Translations under genes and position numbers: made by a program
Notes under the pieces: model-generated
Seen by the model: the letters and a program-made list of their open reading frames with translations, nothing else
What the model was told of the DNA's origin: nothing
Database searches by the model: none
Part shown: piece after piece, positions 1-8,700 of the stretch
Position numbering within the stretch: the first letter of the stretch is position 1
Layout: every line of letters starts with the position of its first letter
Origin: Kutzneria buriramensis
Lineage (GTDB): Bacteria > Actinomycetota > Actinomycetes > Mycobacteriales > Pseudonocardiaceae
Direction of reading: 5' to 3'
Assembly: GCF_003387475.1 (NCBI RefSeq)
Contig: NZ_QUNO01000004.1
Coordinates: 62,001 to 126,000, forward strand
Length of the DNA stretch: 64,000 bases

Positions 1-1
1 C

Positions 2-115
2 TTCGGGCTCGTCGGCATGCGGGAGCGGGTCGAGCTGCTCGGGGGCCGGTTCAGCGCCGGTCCGAACGGCGGCAGCGGCTGGACGGTGGCCGCCGAGCTG
101 CCGCTGGGCGGATGA
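2..115 (+). CDS. Sensor histidine kinase, C-terminal end only
   Basis: Only the last 37 codons lie in the window; the reading frame is open from base 2 to the TGA at 113-115. The visible peptide contains GLVGMRERVELLGG followed by a glycine-rich turn and a strand ending AAELPLGG. This is the usual G2-box and final beta strand of the HATPase domain in NarL-system (HisKA_3) sensor kinases, in which the ATP lid leads into GMRERV. The sensor part and phosphoacceptor His are outside the window. Its response regulator would be expected upstream, because the next gene downstream is an unrelated amidohydrolase. The kinase-family call is confident; the stimulus is unknown. Confidence 0.8.
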   Translation, partial: FGLVGMRERVELLGGRFSAGPNGGSGWTVAAELPLGG

Positions 116-127
116 CAGAATCCCGTC

Positions 128-1459
128 ATGGTTGAGGCTTTCCGGCTCCGTGCCCCGGTTGTGCTGCCCTGCGACGCCGCCTGCTCCGTCGTCCGCGACG
201 CGGTCGTCGACGTCGGCGCCGACGGGCGGCTGGGCTACGTCGGGCCCGCCTCCAACGCGCCGGAGATCTCGCTGCCCGTACGGGATCTGCCCGGCATCCT
301 GATGCCCGGTCTGATCAACGCCCATGCGCACAGCCCCATGACCGTGCTGCGTGGGATGGGCGGCGACCTGCCGCTCATGGCGTGGCTCCAGGACGTCATC
401 TGGCCTGCCGAGGGGCGCCTCGACGGCGACGACGTGCGGGCCGGCATGCGGCTCGGGGCGTTGGAGATGCTTCGGCACGGCGTGACCACCAGCGTCGAGA
501 TGTACTTCTACGCCGAGTCCATCGTCGAGTCGGTGCTGGAGGTCGGTTCGCGGGTCGTGCTCACGCCGGCCGTGATCGCCGCGCCCGGCTGGGACCGGCT
601 CGGCAGTTGGCTGCACATGACCGACCAGATCAGCGCGTGGATCGACGCGGACGGGCTGCGGTTCGGGCCCGGGGAGCGGATCGAGCTCGGCTACGGGCCG
701 CACTCCGCGTACACGCTGCCCGCCGAGGCGCTGCCCGTCATCGCCGCCGAGGCCCGGCAGCGAGGGGCTCTGTTGCACATCCACGTAGCCGAGTCCCTCG
801 CCGAGGATCAGGCCGTGCGGGAGGCCCACGGCTCCGTGCCGCTGCTGCTCAATTCGCTGGGGGTGTTCGGCGGCCGGGTGCTGACCGCCCACTCCGTCCA
901 TCTGTCCGATGTGGACATTCAGCTCTACGCCGCCGGCGGCGTCGGCGTCGCCCACTGCCCCGGCTCCAACGCCAAGCTGGCCTCCGGCACCGCTCGGCTC
1001 CTGGACCTGCGCCGCCATGGCGTGCAGGTCGGCCTCGGCACCGACGGTCCCGCCAGCAACGACGACCTCGACCTCTGGCAGGAGATCCAGCTCGCCGCCA
1101 TGCTCGCCCGGCTCTCGTCCGCCGACGCCGCCGCCCTCACCGCCGCTCAGTCCCTGCTCATGGCCACCCGTGGCGGCGCCGCCGCCATCGGCCGTGACGA
1201 CCTCGGCACCCTCGCCCCCGGCGCGTGTGCCGACCTCGTGCACATAGACCTCGACGACCCCGCCTTCGCCGCCGGCCTCGACGTCCCCGACGCCCAACTC
1301 CTGTCCAACCTCGTCTGGGCCGCCGGCTCACGGCGTGTGCGCGAGGTCTGGGTCGCCGGCTCCCAGGTCGTCGCCGACGGCGAGGCCACGCAGGTCGACC
1401 GCGCCGCGGCGGCGGCGGAGGTCCGCAAGGTCACCCACCGCCTGCTGGCGGACGCCTGA
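128..1459 (+). CDS. Metal-dependent amidohydrolase (MtaD/TrzN/AtzA-like deaminase)
   Basis: This 443-residue cytosolic enzyme belongs to the amidohydrolase superfamily, subfamily of S-adenosylhomocysteine/methylthioadenosine deaminases, guanine deaminase and triazine hydrolases. Visible metal and catalytic motifs are HAH at 66-68, HIH at 217-219, the TAHS histidine at 255 and the GTDG aspartate at 306, in the order expected of a TIM-barrel hydrolase with a small flanking beta domain at each end. Length is typical. The ATG at 128 is 12 bases after the preceding kinase stop. The substrate is not fixed by these motifs: a purine- or pterin-type amino group is most likely. The gene converges with the EamA exporter, whose stop codon is directly adjacent. 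Confidence 0.85.
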   Translation: MVEAFRLRAPVVLPCDAACSVVRDAVVDVGADGRLGYVGPASNAPEISLPVRDLPGILMPGLINAHAHSPMTVLRGMGGDLPLMAWLQDVIWPAEGRLDGDDVRAGMRLGALEMLRHGVTTSVEMYFYAESIVESVLEVGSRVVLTPAVIAAPGWDRLGSWLHMTDQISAWIDADGLRFGPGERIELGYGPHSAYTLPAEALPVIAAEARQRGALLHIHVAESLAEDQAVREAHGSVPLLLNSLGVFGGRVLTAHSVHLSDVDIQLYAAGGVGVAHCPGSNAKLASGTARLLDLRRHGVQVGLGTDGPASNDDLDLWQEIQLAAMLARLSSADAAALTAAQSLLMATRGGAAAIGRDDLGTLAPGACADLVHIDLDDPAFAAGLDVPDAQLLSNLVWAAGSRRVREVWVAGSQVVADGEATQVDRAAAAAEVRKVTHRLLADA

Positions 1460-2380
1460 CTAAGCGGCCGCTTCGCAGGATTCCGCCGGGACCTGCGGGG
1501 CGGCCGTTTCGACGACTCGGGGCTTGCGGCGGCTGATGGCCACGCCGGCAAGGCACAGGGCGCCGCCGATCAGGCCGAGGGCCGTCGGCACCTCGCCGAG
1601 CGTCACCCACGACACCAGCACGGCGATGCCGGGGACGCACAGCGTCGTGGCGGCCATGCGACCGGCGTCGGTCCGGGCCAGGGCGTACGCCCACGTGGTG
1701 AATGCGATCGCGGTGGGTCCGACGCCCAGGAAGACGACGCCGGCGATCGACCCACCGGAGGCGTGGGCGAGTTCGACCACGGCCTGCGGGGCGAACGGCA
1801 GTGTGGCGACCAGGCCGGCGGCGCAGCCGACCCAGGTCGCGGTGACCGCGTCGACGGAGCGCAATGCGACCTTCTGCATCAACACCCCTGCGGCGTAGAG
1901 CACGGCGGTGACCAGGCCCAACACGATGCCCAGCGTGTCGACCACACCGCCGCCGTCACCGCCGACGGCGATCACGAGGACGCCGGTGAAGGCGACGAGC
2001 ATGCCGATCATGACCGGTCGGGGGAAGCCTTCGCGGAACACGACGCCGGCGACCACGGCGACCAGGATCGGCGCGACGTTGACCAGCAGCGCGGCGGTGC
2101 CGGCGTCCAGATGCCGTTCGGCCCAGTTGAGCACGACGGTGTAGCCGGCGAACCACAGCACGCCGTAGCCGAGCACGAAGGCGAGTGCCCGCCCACGGGG
2201 CAGCGGGCGGCGGTAGCGGAGGGCCACCACTGCGAGCGCGACCGTGCCGACGGCCAGCCGCGCGAAGGCCAGCGATCCGGGGGAGAGGTCCTCGCCGACG
2301 GCGCGGATGACCACGAAAGCGGAGGCCCAGAGCAGCACTGTCGTCAGGACGGCGGCCACGGCGCGGTATTTGGTCGGCAT
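1460..2380 (-). CDS. EamA/DMT-family transporter
   Basis: A 306-residue inner-membrane protein with about ten hydrophobic helices arranged as two five-helix EamA repeats. The first starts at TVLLWASAFVVIRA, where W-A-S-F is a typical DMT signature; the second half ends in a basic tail with RRKPR. The family exports small metabolites or amino acids. I start it at the ATG at 2380 (MPTKYRAV) because the upstream in-frame codons run into the promoter region shared with the divergent LysR gene. That arrangement suggests the LysR protein controls this exporter. The substrate is unknown. Confidence 0.85.
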   Translation of the reverse strand: MPTKYRAVAAVLTTVLLWASAFVVIRAVGEDLSPGSLAFARLAVGTVALAVVALRYRRPLPRGRALAFVLGYGVLWFAGYTVVLNWAERHLDAGTAALLVNVAPILVAVVAGVVFREGFPRPVMIGMLVAFTGVLVIAVGGDGGGVVDTLGIVLGLVTAVLYAAGVLMQKVALRSVDAVTATWVGCAAGLVATLPFAPQAVVELAHASGGSIAGVVFLGVGPTAIAFTTWAYALARTDAGRMAATTLCVPGIAVLVSWVTLGEVPTALGLIGGALCLAGVAISRRKPRVVETAAPQVPAESCEAAA

Positions 2381-2462
2381 GTCTTTGACGATGGCCCGCC
2401 GAAAGCGTAAGCACAAGCGAGAAAAACTGCCGCATTGTTCAGTCGCACTGTAGTGTTGCAGC
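2381..2462. promoter_or_regulatory. Divergent promoter region between EamA exporter and LysR regulator
   Basis: An 82-base AT-richer spacer separates the two divergent starts. It must hold both promoters, and as a LysR-type regulator gene adjoins it, probably a T-N11-A type regulator site. I do not see one unambiguous palindrome. Confidence 0.4.
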
Positions 2463-3368
2463 GTGGACATTCACCGGCTTCGCGTGCTGCGCGCGGTCGT
2501 GGCGGACGGATCCATCCGCGGCGCCGCGACCAGCCTCGGCTACACCCCGTCGGCGATCAGCCAGCACATCACCGCGCTGCAGAAGGAAACCGGGCTCACG
2601 CTGGTGCAACGCACCGGCCGGAGCATCGAGCCGACGGCGGCCGGCCGCACCGTGGCGGCGCAGGCGGCCCGGGTCTTCGAACGGATCGCCGAGCTGGAAT
2701 CGGTCGTGTCCGACCTGCGGGCGGGCCGGGTCGGAGCGCTGTCCGTGAGCTACTTCGCCTCCGCCGGGGCGGTCTGGATCCCGCCCATGGTCGCCACGCT
2801 GGCCCGCGAGTTCCCCGGGCTCCGTCTGGACCTGCGGCTGATCGAACTGGTCGGAGCGGACGCCGGCCCGCCGGACGTCGAGATCTTCGTCGACGGCACG
2901 GAGCCCGCCGACATCAGGGGCTATCGGGTGCGGTCCCTGCTCACCGAGCCGTACTTCGCCGTGGTGCCGCAGGGTTCCGCGCTGGCCGACCGGATCGAGG
3001 TGGACCTGGCGGAGCTGCGCGACGAGGCCTGGGTGGACAACGACGTGGCCCGTGGCGCGTGCCGGCAGGCGGTGCTCGACGCCTGCTCAACGGTCGGCTT
3101 CAGCCCGGCCTTCCACATCGAGACCCAGGACTACCCGACCGCGATCAAGTTCGTGGCCGAGGGCATGGGCATCACCGTGATCCCCCGGCTCGGCCTCGGC
3201 GCGCTGCCGGCCTCCACCGTCGCCGTGCCGATCGTGAACCCCACACCGCGGCGGAGCATCTCCGTCCGGGTCCGCGATGCGGTCGCCGATCACCCCGCCG
3301 CGGTCCGGCTGCTCGAACTACTCGACACCCACGTCCGCAGGACTAGTGCGATCGAGAGCGCACGTTGA
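2463..3368 (+). CDS. LysR family transcriptional regulator
   Basis: A 301-residue DNA-binding regulator. Residues 1-60 form the winged HTH of the LysR family (RAVVADGSIRGAATSLGYTP, then SAISQHI as recognition helix, then LVQRTGRSIEPTAAG). The rest is the two-lobed periplasmic-binding-like effector domain. The start is GTG at 2463. It is transcribed divergently from the EamA exporter, the classical position for a LysR protein controlling its neighbour. The 3' end overlaps the convergent SDR gene by 26 bases. The effector is unknown. Confidence 0.9.
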   Translation: MDIHRLRVLRAVVADGSIRGAATSLGYTPSAISQHITALQKETGLTLVQRTGRSIEPTAAGRTVAAQAARVFERIAELESVVSDLRAGRVGALSVSYFASAGAVWIPPMVATLAREFPGLRLDLRLIELVGADAGPPDVEIFVDGTEPADIRGYRVRSLLTEPYFAVVPQGSALADRIEVDLAELRDEAWVDNDVARGACRQAVLDACSTVGFSPAFHIETQDYPTAIKFVAEGMGITVIPRLGLGALPASTVAVPIVNPTPRRSISVRVRDAVADHPAAVRLLELLDTHVRRTSAIESAR

Positions 3369-4026
3369 CGTCCTGGACGTGGGCGTCCGGCGGCGCGAGC
3401 AGGGCGAAGGTGACGGCCTGGGCCACGGACTCGGGGGTCAGGTAGTCGTCGGGGCGGTACTCGCCGCCCTCGCTCTCGCGGACGGCGCGCTGCATGTCAG
3501 TGGCGGTCCGACCGGGGTACACGGTGGTGACGCGAAGCTGCGGCTCCTCGGCGCGCAGGACGTCGGCGAAGGCCCGCAGGGCGAACTTGCTAGCGGCATA
3601 AGCGCCCCAGTTGGGGTTGGCGCGCAGGCCGGCGCCGGAGTTGATGAGCACGACCTGGCCGGCGGCGGCGCGCAGCGCGGGCAGCAGGAGGCGCGTCAGC
3701 TCGGCGACGGCGACGACGTTGACCTCCAACGTGGTCCGCCACACCTCGACCGGCGTCTCGGCCAGCGACCCGAGCTTGGCCACGCCGGCGCTGTGCACGA
3801 GCACGTCAAGCCGGTCGATCGCGGCGGCGGCCTCGGCGACGGCCTCGGAATCGGTGAGCTCGACCGGCCACGGCGTGGCGGACGGGAAAGTGGCGGCCGC
3901 GGCCTTGAGCGCCTCGACGTCGCGGCCGCCGAGCAGCAGGTGGTGGGTGGGAGCAAGCGCGGCGGCCACGGCGGCGCCGATGCCGCGGGAGGCGCCGGTG
4001 ATCAGGGCGGTCGGTCGAGGCGTCAT
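3343..4026 (-). CDS. SDR family oxidoreductase
   Basis: A 227-residue NAD(P)-dependent short-chain dehydrogenase with a Rossmann fold. The cofactor motif TGASRGIG follows the start MTPRPTALI; a GGRD segment follows strand 2, where an arginine suggests NADPH preference; HSAG replaces the usual NNAG; the catalytic Ser (INSGAG) and YAASK motif are present. The start is ATG at 4026, because the longer frame reads through non-homologous promoter sequence. Its C-terminal codons overlap the LysR gene on the opposite strand. The substrate cannot be told from sequence. Confidence 0.88.
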   Translation of the reverse strand: MTPRPTALITGASRGIGAAVAAALAPTHHLLLGGRDVEALKAAAATFPSATPWPVELTDSEAVAEAAAAIDRLDVLVHSAGVAKLGSLAETPVEVWRTTLEVNVVAVAELTRLLLPALRAAAGQVVLINSGAGLRANPNWGAYAASKFALRAFADVLRAEEPQLRVTTVYPGRTATDMQRAVRESEGGEYRPDDYLTPESVAQAVTFALLAPPDAHVQDVNVRSRSH

Positions 4027-4259
4027 GATCCCCAAGCTAACTCGTTCGGTCGAACGGCCATAGTTCGGATGGACGTGCACAGGTGCGCATATGAGCATCG
4101 AGAGCGCCGACCGCGTTTTGTTTCACCCGCAACCACGCCGCCTAACCTGCGAAAACCCACCCGAAGCGGTGAAATCGGCCGCCGTCCGGCGGTCGGATCC
4201 CGGCGACGGTGTCAGGCTCGGAAGATCAATGGCGGCGACCGGACGGGAGGGATTCCGTC
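4027..4259. other. Intergenic region, divergent promoters
   Basis: This 233-base spacer lies between the SDR start and the secreted-protein start. Apart from an AT-richer stretch near 4040-4140 and the ribosome site GGAGG just before 4260, I see no gene or strong hairpin. Confidence 0.4.
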
Positions 4260-5240
4260 ATGCGCACACGGGCACTGGTCGTCGCGACGGTCGTCCTGCT
4301 CGCGGCGGCGCTCGCCGTCCCGGCGGCGGCCGATCCGGTCGCGTCGCCGGCCGTCTCCGGCGGCTCGAACTACGACTTCTATTACCTGGACGGCTGCTAC
4401 TACCAGCCGTACCAAGTGGTCGACGCGTTCAACAAGGCGCCGACGATCATCGCCTACCAGTTGGCCGGCCTGAAGCGCAGCGGCCAGAACCGGCTGTCCA
4501 TCGGCGTCTACCACCACCACGGCGCGGACAACGGCACCGCCATGGACTCCACCGGCGGCCGGCTTCCCCCACAGGACCAGGAGAACCTCGCCGGTCTGCT
4601 CGCCGACGTCAAGCAGGCCGGCTTCGCCGAGATCACGGTCGTGCTGCATCCCTCCGACGGCAACGACCCCAGCACCTGGGACACCTGGCAGGAAGCCATG
4701 TACCAGGAGAACTGGCAGCTCATCCAGTCGCTGCACCCGATCCTCGCCGCCGCCGGCGTGCCGTTCCACCTCGACCTGGGCAGCGAACTCACCGCGTCCG
4801 GCAACAACGAGCCCCTGGTGCTGCGCTACGACCAGCAGCTGTGGCAGACCTACACAGCCGCCTTCGGCCGCGCCGACACCGTCGGCTTCTCCATCTACGG
4901 CAACGATCCCGGCCAGGTGCTCAACGTGTCCAAGATCTACGGCAGCGCGCCACCGTCCATCTTGGACCTGCACATCTACGGCGACGAGGCCGCGCAGTTC
5001 ACCTACAACGACAACCAATTGCGGCAGCAGGGTCTCACCACCCAGCCGGTGATCATCGGCGAGGCCTACTACAACGACAAGGACGCTGCGGCCGGCTTCG
5101 CGCAGGCGGCGCGCAAGACCGGTCGGCAGATCTACTACCTGACGCAGTGGCCGAAGACGCGCGCCAACAACTCCGAGTGCAGCCGCGTCGACGTAGCCCC
5201 ACCGACCGACTACGCCGAGTACGCCGCCGCCGGCTTCTGA
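4260..5240 (+). CDS. Secreted protein with glycoside-hydrolase-like barrel, unknown function
   Basis: A 326-residue exported protein. Residues 1-21 are a Sec signal peptide (MRTRALVV, hydrophobic core, cleavage near PAAADP). The mature part has few cysteines and alternating strands and helices: VYHHHGADNG, ITVVLHPSDG, FHLDLGSELT, VGFSIYG, LDLHIYGDE and VIIGEAYYN. This resembles clan-A glycoside hydrolase barrels, with acidic residues at strand ends: E in LGSELT and E in IIGEAYY could be the acid/base and nucleophile. The start is set by GGAGG eight bases before the ATG at 4260. The last 31 bases overlap the convergent SGNH gene. The hydrolase assignment is inference; secretion is well supported. 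Confidence 0.6.
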   Translation: MRTRALVVATVVLLAAALAVPAAADPVASPAVSGGSNYDFYYLDGCYYQPYQVVDAFNKAPTIIAYQLAGLKRSGQNRLSIGVYHHHGADNGTAMDSTGGRLPPQDQENLAGLLADVKQAGFAEITVVLHPSDGNDPSTWDTWQEAMYQENWQLIQSLHPILAAAGVPFHLDLGSELTASGNNEPLVLRYDQQLWQTYTAAFGRADTVGFSIYGNDPGQVLNVSKIYGSAPPSILDLHIYGDEAAQFTYNDNQLRQQGLTTQPVIIGEAYYNDKDAAAGFAQAARKTGRQIYYLTQWPKTRANNSECSRVDVAPPTDYAEYAAAGF

Positions 5241-6181
5241 ACCAGCTCCGCCGCCAGCAGCGGCGAGATCCGGTCCGCCAGCGACTGGTAGCCGTCCGGG
5301 CCGAGGTGCAGGCCGTCGACCACCAGATCCGCGTACACCAGATCGCGCCCGTCGATCACGTGCACGCCGCCGGCCGCCTCCGCGACCAGGCCGCGAATAT
5401 CGGCCAGGGTCAGACCCAGCGCGTTGACCTCGTCCTCCCGGGCCGGCGCCAGCGGCGGGGTGATCACGACGACCGGCTGGTCCGCGATCACGTCCAGGAA
5501 GGACTCCAGCGCCGGACCGAGGGTCCGCCGGCTGAAGCTCGCCGCGTGGTGGATGTCCACGCCGACGCACAGCGTCACCAGGTCGGGACACTGCTCGTGG
5601 ATCGTCTGCGCGACCACCGGATCGAGATGGCATTCGCCGGAGAAGCCCAGGCAGGTCAGCCGCCACCCGTGCCGCCGCGCCAACTCCGCCGGCCAGGTCT
5701 GGCTCGGGCCGTCCACCAGCCGGCACTGCGTGATCGCGCTGCCGTACGCCACCCAGTGCGGACCGGTCCGGCTCAGCGGCCGAACCATGCTGTGCGCCGC
5801 CAGCCGCAGGCTGCCGACCTGGGTGCGGCCGTAGTTCGGCAGCCACACGTCCACGTTGGCCGGCTGGCCCGGCAATGCCACGGTCAGCACCTGCTCGCCC
5901 GGCTTGACCGCCATCCGGTGCGCCAGCTGACCGTCGACCACCACGTCCACCGGCGAGGAGTAGTCCGGGTCGCCGAACAGCGGCACCGACAGCAGGCGGG
6001 CGTCCGTGCGCAGACCGACGCGGACCCCAGCCGGCATCCTGGCCAACGCCGCCAGCCTCGGCGTCGGGATCCGGTCCGCCGGCAGCCGCCACGGCTGCCA
6101 CCAGTCGCCGGCGCGTCGAAGTTCGACCAGTCCGTCCCAGCTCAGCTGGGGGTCGTCCGGGTCGAGCCACACCTCCCGCAC
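5210..6181 (-). CDS. SGNH/GDSL-type esterase with N-terminal accessory domain
   Basis: A 323-residue protein with no signal peptide. Residues 1 to about 150 look like a beta-sandwich (carbohydrate-esterase CE2/GDSL accessory type), followed by an SGNH hydrolase domain. The block-I serine is in VAYGSAITQC, block II glycine in GFSGECHLDP, the block III Asn position reads CVGVDIH, and the Asp-His pair is in DGLHLGPDGY. The GTG at 6181 lies one base after the DJ-1-like gene stop, so the two are translationally coupled. Likely activity is deacetylation or ester hydrolysis of a small metabolite or sugar. The 3' end overlaps the secreted-protein gene on the other strand. Confidence 0.8.
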   Translation of the reverse strand: MREVWLDPDDPQLSWDGLVELRRAGDWWQPWRLPADRIPTPRLAALARMPAGVRVGLRTDARLLSVPLFGDPDYSSPVDVVVDGQLAHRMAVKPGEQVLTVALPGQPANVDVWLPNYGRTQVGSLRLAAHSMVRPLSRTGPHWVAYGSAITQCRLVDGPSQTWPAELARRHGWRLTCLGFSGECHLDPVVAQTIHEQCPDLVTLCVGVDIHHAASFSRRTLGPALESFLDVIADQPVVVITPPLAPAREDEVNALGLTLADIRGLVAEAAGGVHVIDGRDLVYADLVVDGLHLGPDGYQSLADRISPLLAAELVQKPAAAYSA

Positions 6182-6182
6182 G

Positions 6183-6896
6183 TCAGGTCGTGAGCAGCTG
6201 ATCGAACCGGCGCGCGAACAGGTAGGCGTCCCCCGGCCAGCGGGCCGAGAGGTAGTTGCCGTCCTGCACCGTGAAGGCCGGACCGTCGTCGGTGGCCGTG
6301 CCTCTCGCCGACCCCGCGAACGGCCCTCTCTCGAATCTCGCGCCGGCCTGGCGCACCTCGTCCTCGACGTACAGCGGATACGTCCGGTAGTAGCGTCCCA
6401 GCTTCCACGCAGTCCCGTAGTACGCCATCCGCTCCATGTACTTCGGCAGACACGTCGTGCGCCGACCCGCCAGCACCCCCGCGCGGGCCAGCACGATCGG
6501 GCCGTGGCAGATCGAGCCCACCGGCCGCTCCAGCCGCCAGAAGTCCGCGACCTTGGCGTGCAGGACCTCGCTGCCGAGGTACTGCCGCATGCCCGGCGCG
6601 TGGCCGCCGGCCAGCACCAATCCGTCGTACTCGGACGGCTCGATCGCCTCCCACGCGACCGTCCCCACGAACCCGGGATCCGCCTCGAGCTCCTGATAGA
6701 ACCGCTTCGGCTCCGGCTCGGCGCCCAGCTGCCCGAAGATCACGCCGGTGAGCAGCCGCGGATCCGCCGCCGGTCTGGTGCCGGCCCGCTCCGTGCTGAA
6801 CACGACCTGGTGGCCGGCGTCGGTCAGCAGCCGCCACGGCACCGCCACCTCGGTGACGTCGAAGTCGTGATCCGGCAAGGGCATCAGGATCCGCAC
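6183..6896 (-). CDS. DJ-1/PfpI family protein (class I glutamine amidotransferase-like)
   Basis: A 237-residue flavodoxin-like protein. It starts RILMPLPDHDFDVTEV and contains the glycine strand GLVLAGGHAP, the nucleophile elbow SICHGP with Cys as probable catalytic residue, and a late GNYLSARWP strand, all hallmarks of the PfpI/Hsp31 branch. I use GTG at 6896; ATG at 6884 is the alternative. The downstream SGNH gene begins one base after its stop. Function is probably deglycase, hydratase or stress-related; the exact reaction is unknown. Confidence 0.75.
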   Translation of the reverse strand: MRILMPLPDHDFDVTEVAVPWRLLTDAGHQVVFSTERAGTRPAADPRLLTGVIFGQLGAEPEPKRFYQELEADPGFVGTVAWEAIEPSEYDGLVLAGGHAPGMRQYLGSEVLHAKVADFWRLERPVGSICHGPIVLARAGVLAGRRTTCLPKYMERMAYYGTAWKLGRYYRTYPLYVEDEVRQAGARFERGPFAGSARGTATDDGPAFTVQDGNYLSARWPGDAYLFARRFDQLLTT

Positions 6897-6940
6897 CCGA
6901 GCATCCTGCCAGCACCCGAATGGGCGACACCAGCTACTGT

Positions 6941-6971
6941 GTCCGGCCGCCCGCCCCGCGGGCGGCCGGAC
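6941..6971 (-). terminator. Terminator hairpin downstream of ino1
   Basis: A perfect inverted repeat with 14-base arms (6941-6954 and 6958-6971) and a three-base loop lies six bases after the ino1 stop. No clear T-run follows, as is common in high-GC actinobacteria. Confidence 0.8.
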
Positions 6972-6976
6972 GTGCC

Positions 6977-8053
6977 CTAACGCTCCAGCTCGCCGCGGAT
7001 GAACTTCTCCACGGCGTCGTGCGCTTGCGCGTCGGAGTACTGCTCCGGCGGCGACTTCATGAAATAGGATGACGCGGACAGGATCGGGCCGCCGATGCCG
7101 CGGTCGAGGGCGATCTTGGCCGCGCGGACGGCGTCGATGATGATGCCGGCGGAGTTGGGGGAGTCCCAGACCTCCAGCTTGTACTCCAGGTTGAGCGGCA
7201 CGTCGCCGAAGGCGCGGCCCTCCAGGCGGACGTAGGCCCACTTGCGGTCGTCCAGCCACTGCACGTAGTCCGACGGCCCGATGTGCACGTTGCGGGCGCC
7301 CAGGTCACGGTCCACCTGCGAGGTCACCGACTGCGTCTTGGAGATCTTCTTCGACTCCAGCCGGTCCCGCTCCAACATGTTCTTGAAGTCCATGTTGCCG
7401 CCGACGTTGAGCTGCATGGTGCGGTCGAGCAGCACCCCGCGGTCCTCGAACAGCTTGGCCAGCACCCGGTGCGTGATGGTCGCCCCGACCTGCGACTTGA
7501 TGTCGTCGCCGACGATCGGCACGCCGGCCTCGGTGAACTTGGCCGCCCAGGCCGGGTCGGAGGCGATGAACACCGGCAGCGCGTTGACGAAGGCGACGCG
7601 GGCGTCGATGGCGCACTGGGCGTAGAACCGGTCCGCCTCCTCGGAGCCGACCGGCAGGTAGGAGACCAGCACGTCGACCTGGGCCTCGCGCAGCGCCCGC
7701 ACCACGTCGACCGGCTCCTGGTCGGACTCGTCGATGGTCTCCCGGTAGTACCGGCCGAGGCCGTCCAGGGTGTGGCCGCGCTGCACGGTCACCCCGAGCG
7801 GCGGCACGTCGGCGATCTTGATCGTGTTGTTCTCGCTGGTCACGATCGCCTCGGACAGGTCGAGACCGACCTTCTTGGCGTCCACGTCGAACGCGGCGAC
7901 GAACTCCACGTCCCGCACGTGGTAGTCGCCGAACTGGACATGCATCAGGCCGGGCACCCTGGTCCCCGGCTCGGCGTCACGGTAGTAGTGCACCCCCTGA
8001 ACCAGGGATGCGGCGCAGTTGCCGACACCCACGATGGCTACCCGCACACTCAT
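6977..8053 (-). CDS. ino1: Inositol-3-phosphate synthase
   Basis: A 358-residue cytosolic enzyme converting glucose 6-phosphate to 1L-myo-inositol 1-phosphate with NAD+. This is the first step towards mycothiol and phosphatidylinositol in actinobacteria. The NAD motif [10 protein letters not shown] is at residues 8-17, with family blocks ITSEN-like ([12 protein letters not shown]), [44 protein letters not shown], and the late [16 protein letters not shown]. Length and motifs match mycobacterial Ino1. The start is ATG at 8053 with a GGAGGAG ribosome site. In mycobacteria ino1 is flanked by a PadR regulator gene; none is present here. Confidence 0.97.
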   Translation of the reverse strand: MSVRVAIVGVGNCAASLVQGVHYYRDAEPGTRVPGLMHVQFGDYHVRDVEFVAAFDVDAKKVGLDLSEAIVTSENNTIKIADVPPLGVTVQRGHTLDGLGRYYRETIDESDQEPVDVVRALREAQVDVLVSYLPVGSEEADRFYAQCAIDARVAFVNALPVFIASDPAWAAKFTEAGVPIVGDDIKSQVGATITHRVLAKLFEDRGVLLDRTMQLNVGGNMDFKNMLERDRLESKKISKTQSVTSQVDRDLGARNVHIGPSDYVQWLDDRKWAYVRLEGRAFGDVPLNLEYKLEVWDSPNSAGIIIDAVRAAKIALDRGIGGPILSASSYFMKSPPEQYSDAQAHDAVEKFIRGELER

Positions 8054-8073
8054 CCGGACTCCTCCTCGGTGTG

Positions 8074-8094
8074 GTTGGCATTACCACTGCCAAC
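8074..8094. promoter_or_regulatory. Inverted repeat upstream of ino1
   Basis: GTTGGCA, seven bases, TGCCAAC forms a perfect 7+7 dyad 21-41 bases before the ino1 start codon. Its position suits an operator or a leader hairpin. The binding protein is unknown. Confidence 0.45.
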
Positions 8095-8258
8095 GCGACG
8101 CTGAGCACGTGCTGTTCCATCGCTGGTCAGCCCGGCTTTTCAGCCTCTCATGGCGACCTGTCGCCGACCTGTTGTTGTGGCGCGGGTGACACAGCGTGGC
8201 CGGGCACTGCCCTGAACGGCCCATCAGGGCTCAGGAGGCGCCACGTACTCTGTTGTGC

Positions 8259-8663
8259 GTGCGGACCCAGAGGCAGGTGGTGGACTACGCGTTGCAGCGC
8301 CGTGCGCTGCTCGCGGAGGTCTACTCGGGCCGGGTCGGCACGATGGAGGTCTGCGACGCGAGCCCGTACCTGGTGCGGGCCGCGAAGTTCCATGGGCAGC
8401 CGACGGAGACGAGCTGCCCGGTGTGCCGCAAGGAGCAGCTGACCCTGGTGTCCTGGGTCTACGGCGACGAGCTCAAGCACATAGCGGGTTCGGCGCGCAC
8501 ACCGGACGAACTGGACCGGATGAGCTCCCTGTACGAGGAGTTCACCGTGTACGTCGTCGAAGTTTGCCGTACATGTAGTTGGAACCACCTGGTGCAGTCA
8601 TACGTCCTGGGGACGGGCGGCTTGCGCGCACGCAAGCCGCGTCGGCGCACCGCTGCGGAGTGA
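8259..8663 (+). CDS. DUF5318 family protein, zinc-ribbon-like
   Basis: A 134-residue protein conserved at this locus in actinobacteria (the mycobacterial counterpart lies between ino1 and ponA1). Visible features are RQVVDYALQRRALL near the N-terminus, a CPVC pair followed about 60 residues later by CRTC (VEVCRTCSWNHL), which together can hold one zinc ion, and a basic tail RARKPRRR. Function is not established. The start is GTG at 8259, matching where the conserved RTQRQVVDYAL segment begins. It is divergent from ino1 and codirectional with the PBPs. Confidence 0.8.
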   Translation: MRTQRQVVDYALQRRALLAEVYSGRVGTMEVCDASPYLVRAAKFHGQPTETSCPVCRKEQLTLVSWVYGDELKHIAGSARTPDELDRMSSLYEEFTVYVVEVCRTCSWNHLVQSYVLGTGGLRARKPRRRTAAE

Positions 8664-8700
8664 ACACCCTCCTGAGCAGCGGCGTCTAACAGTAGAGACG

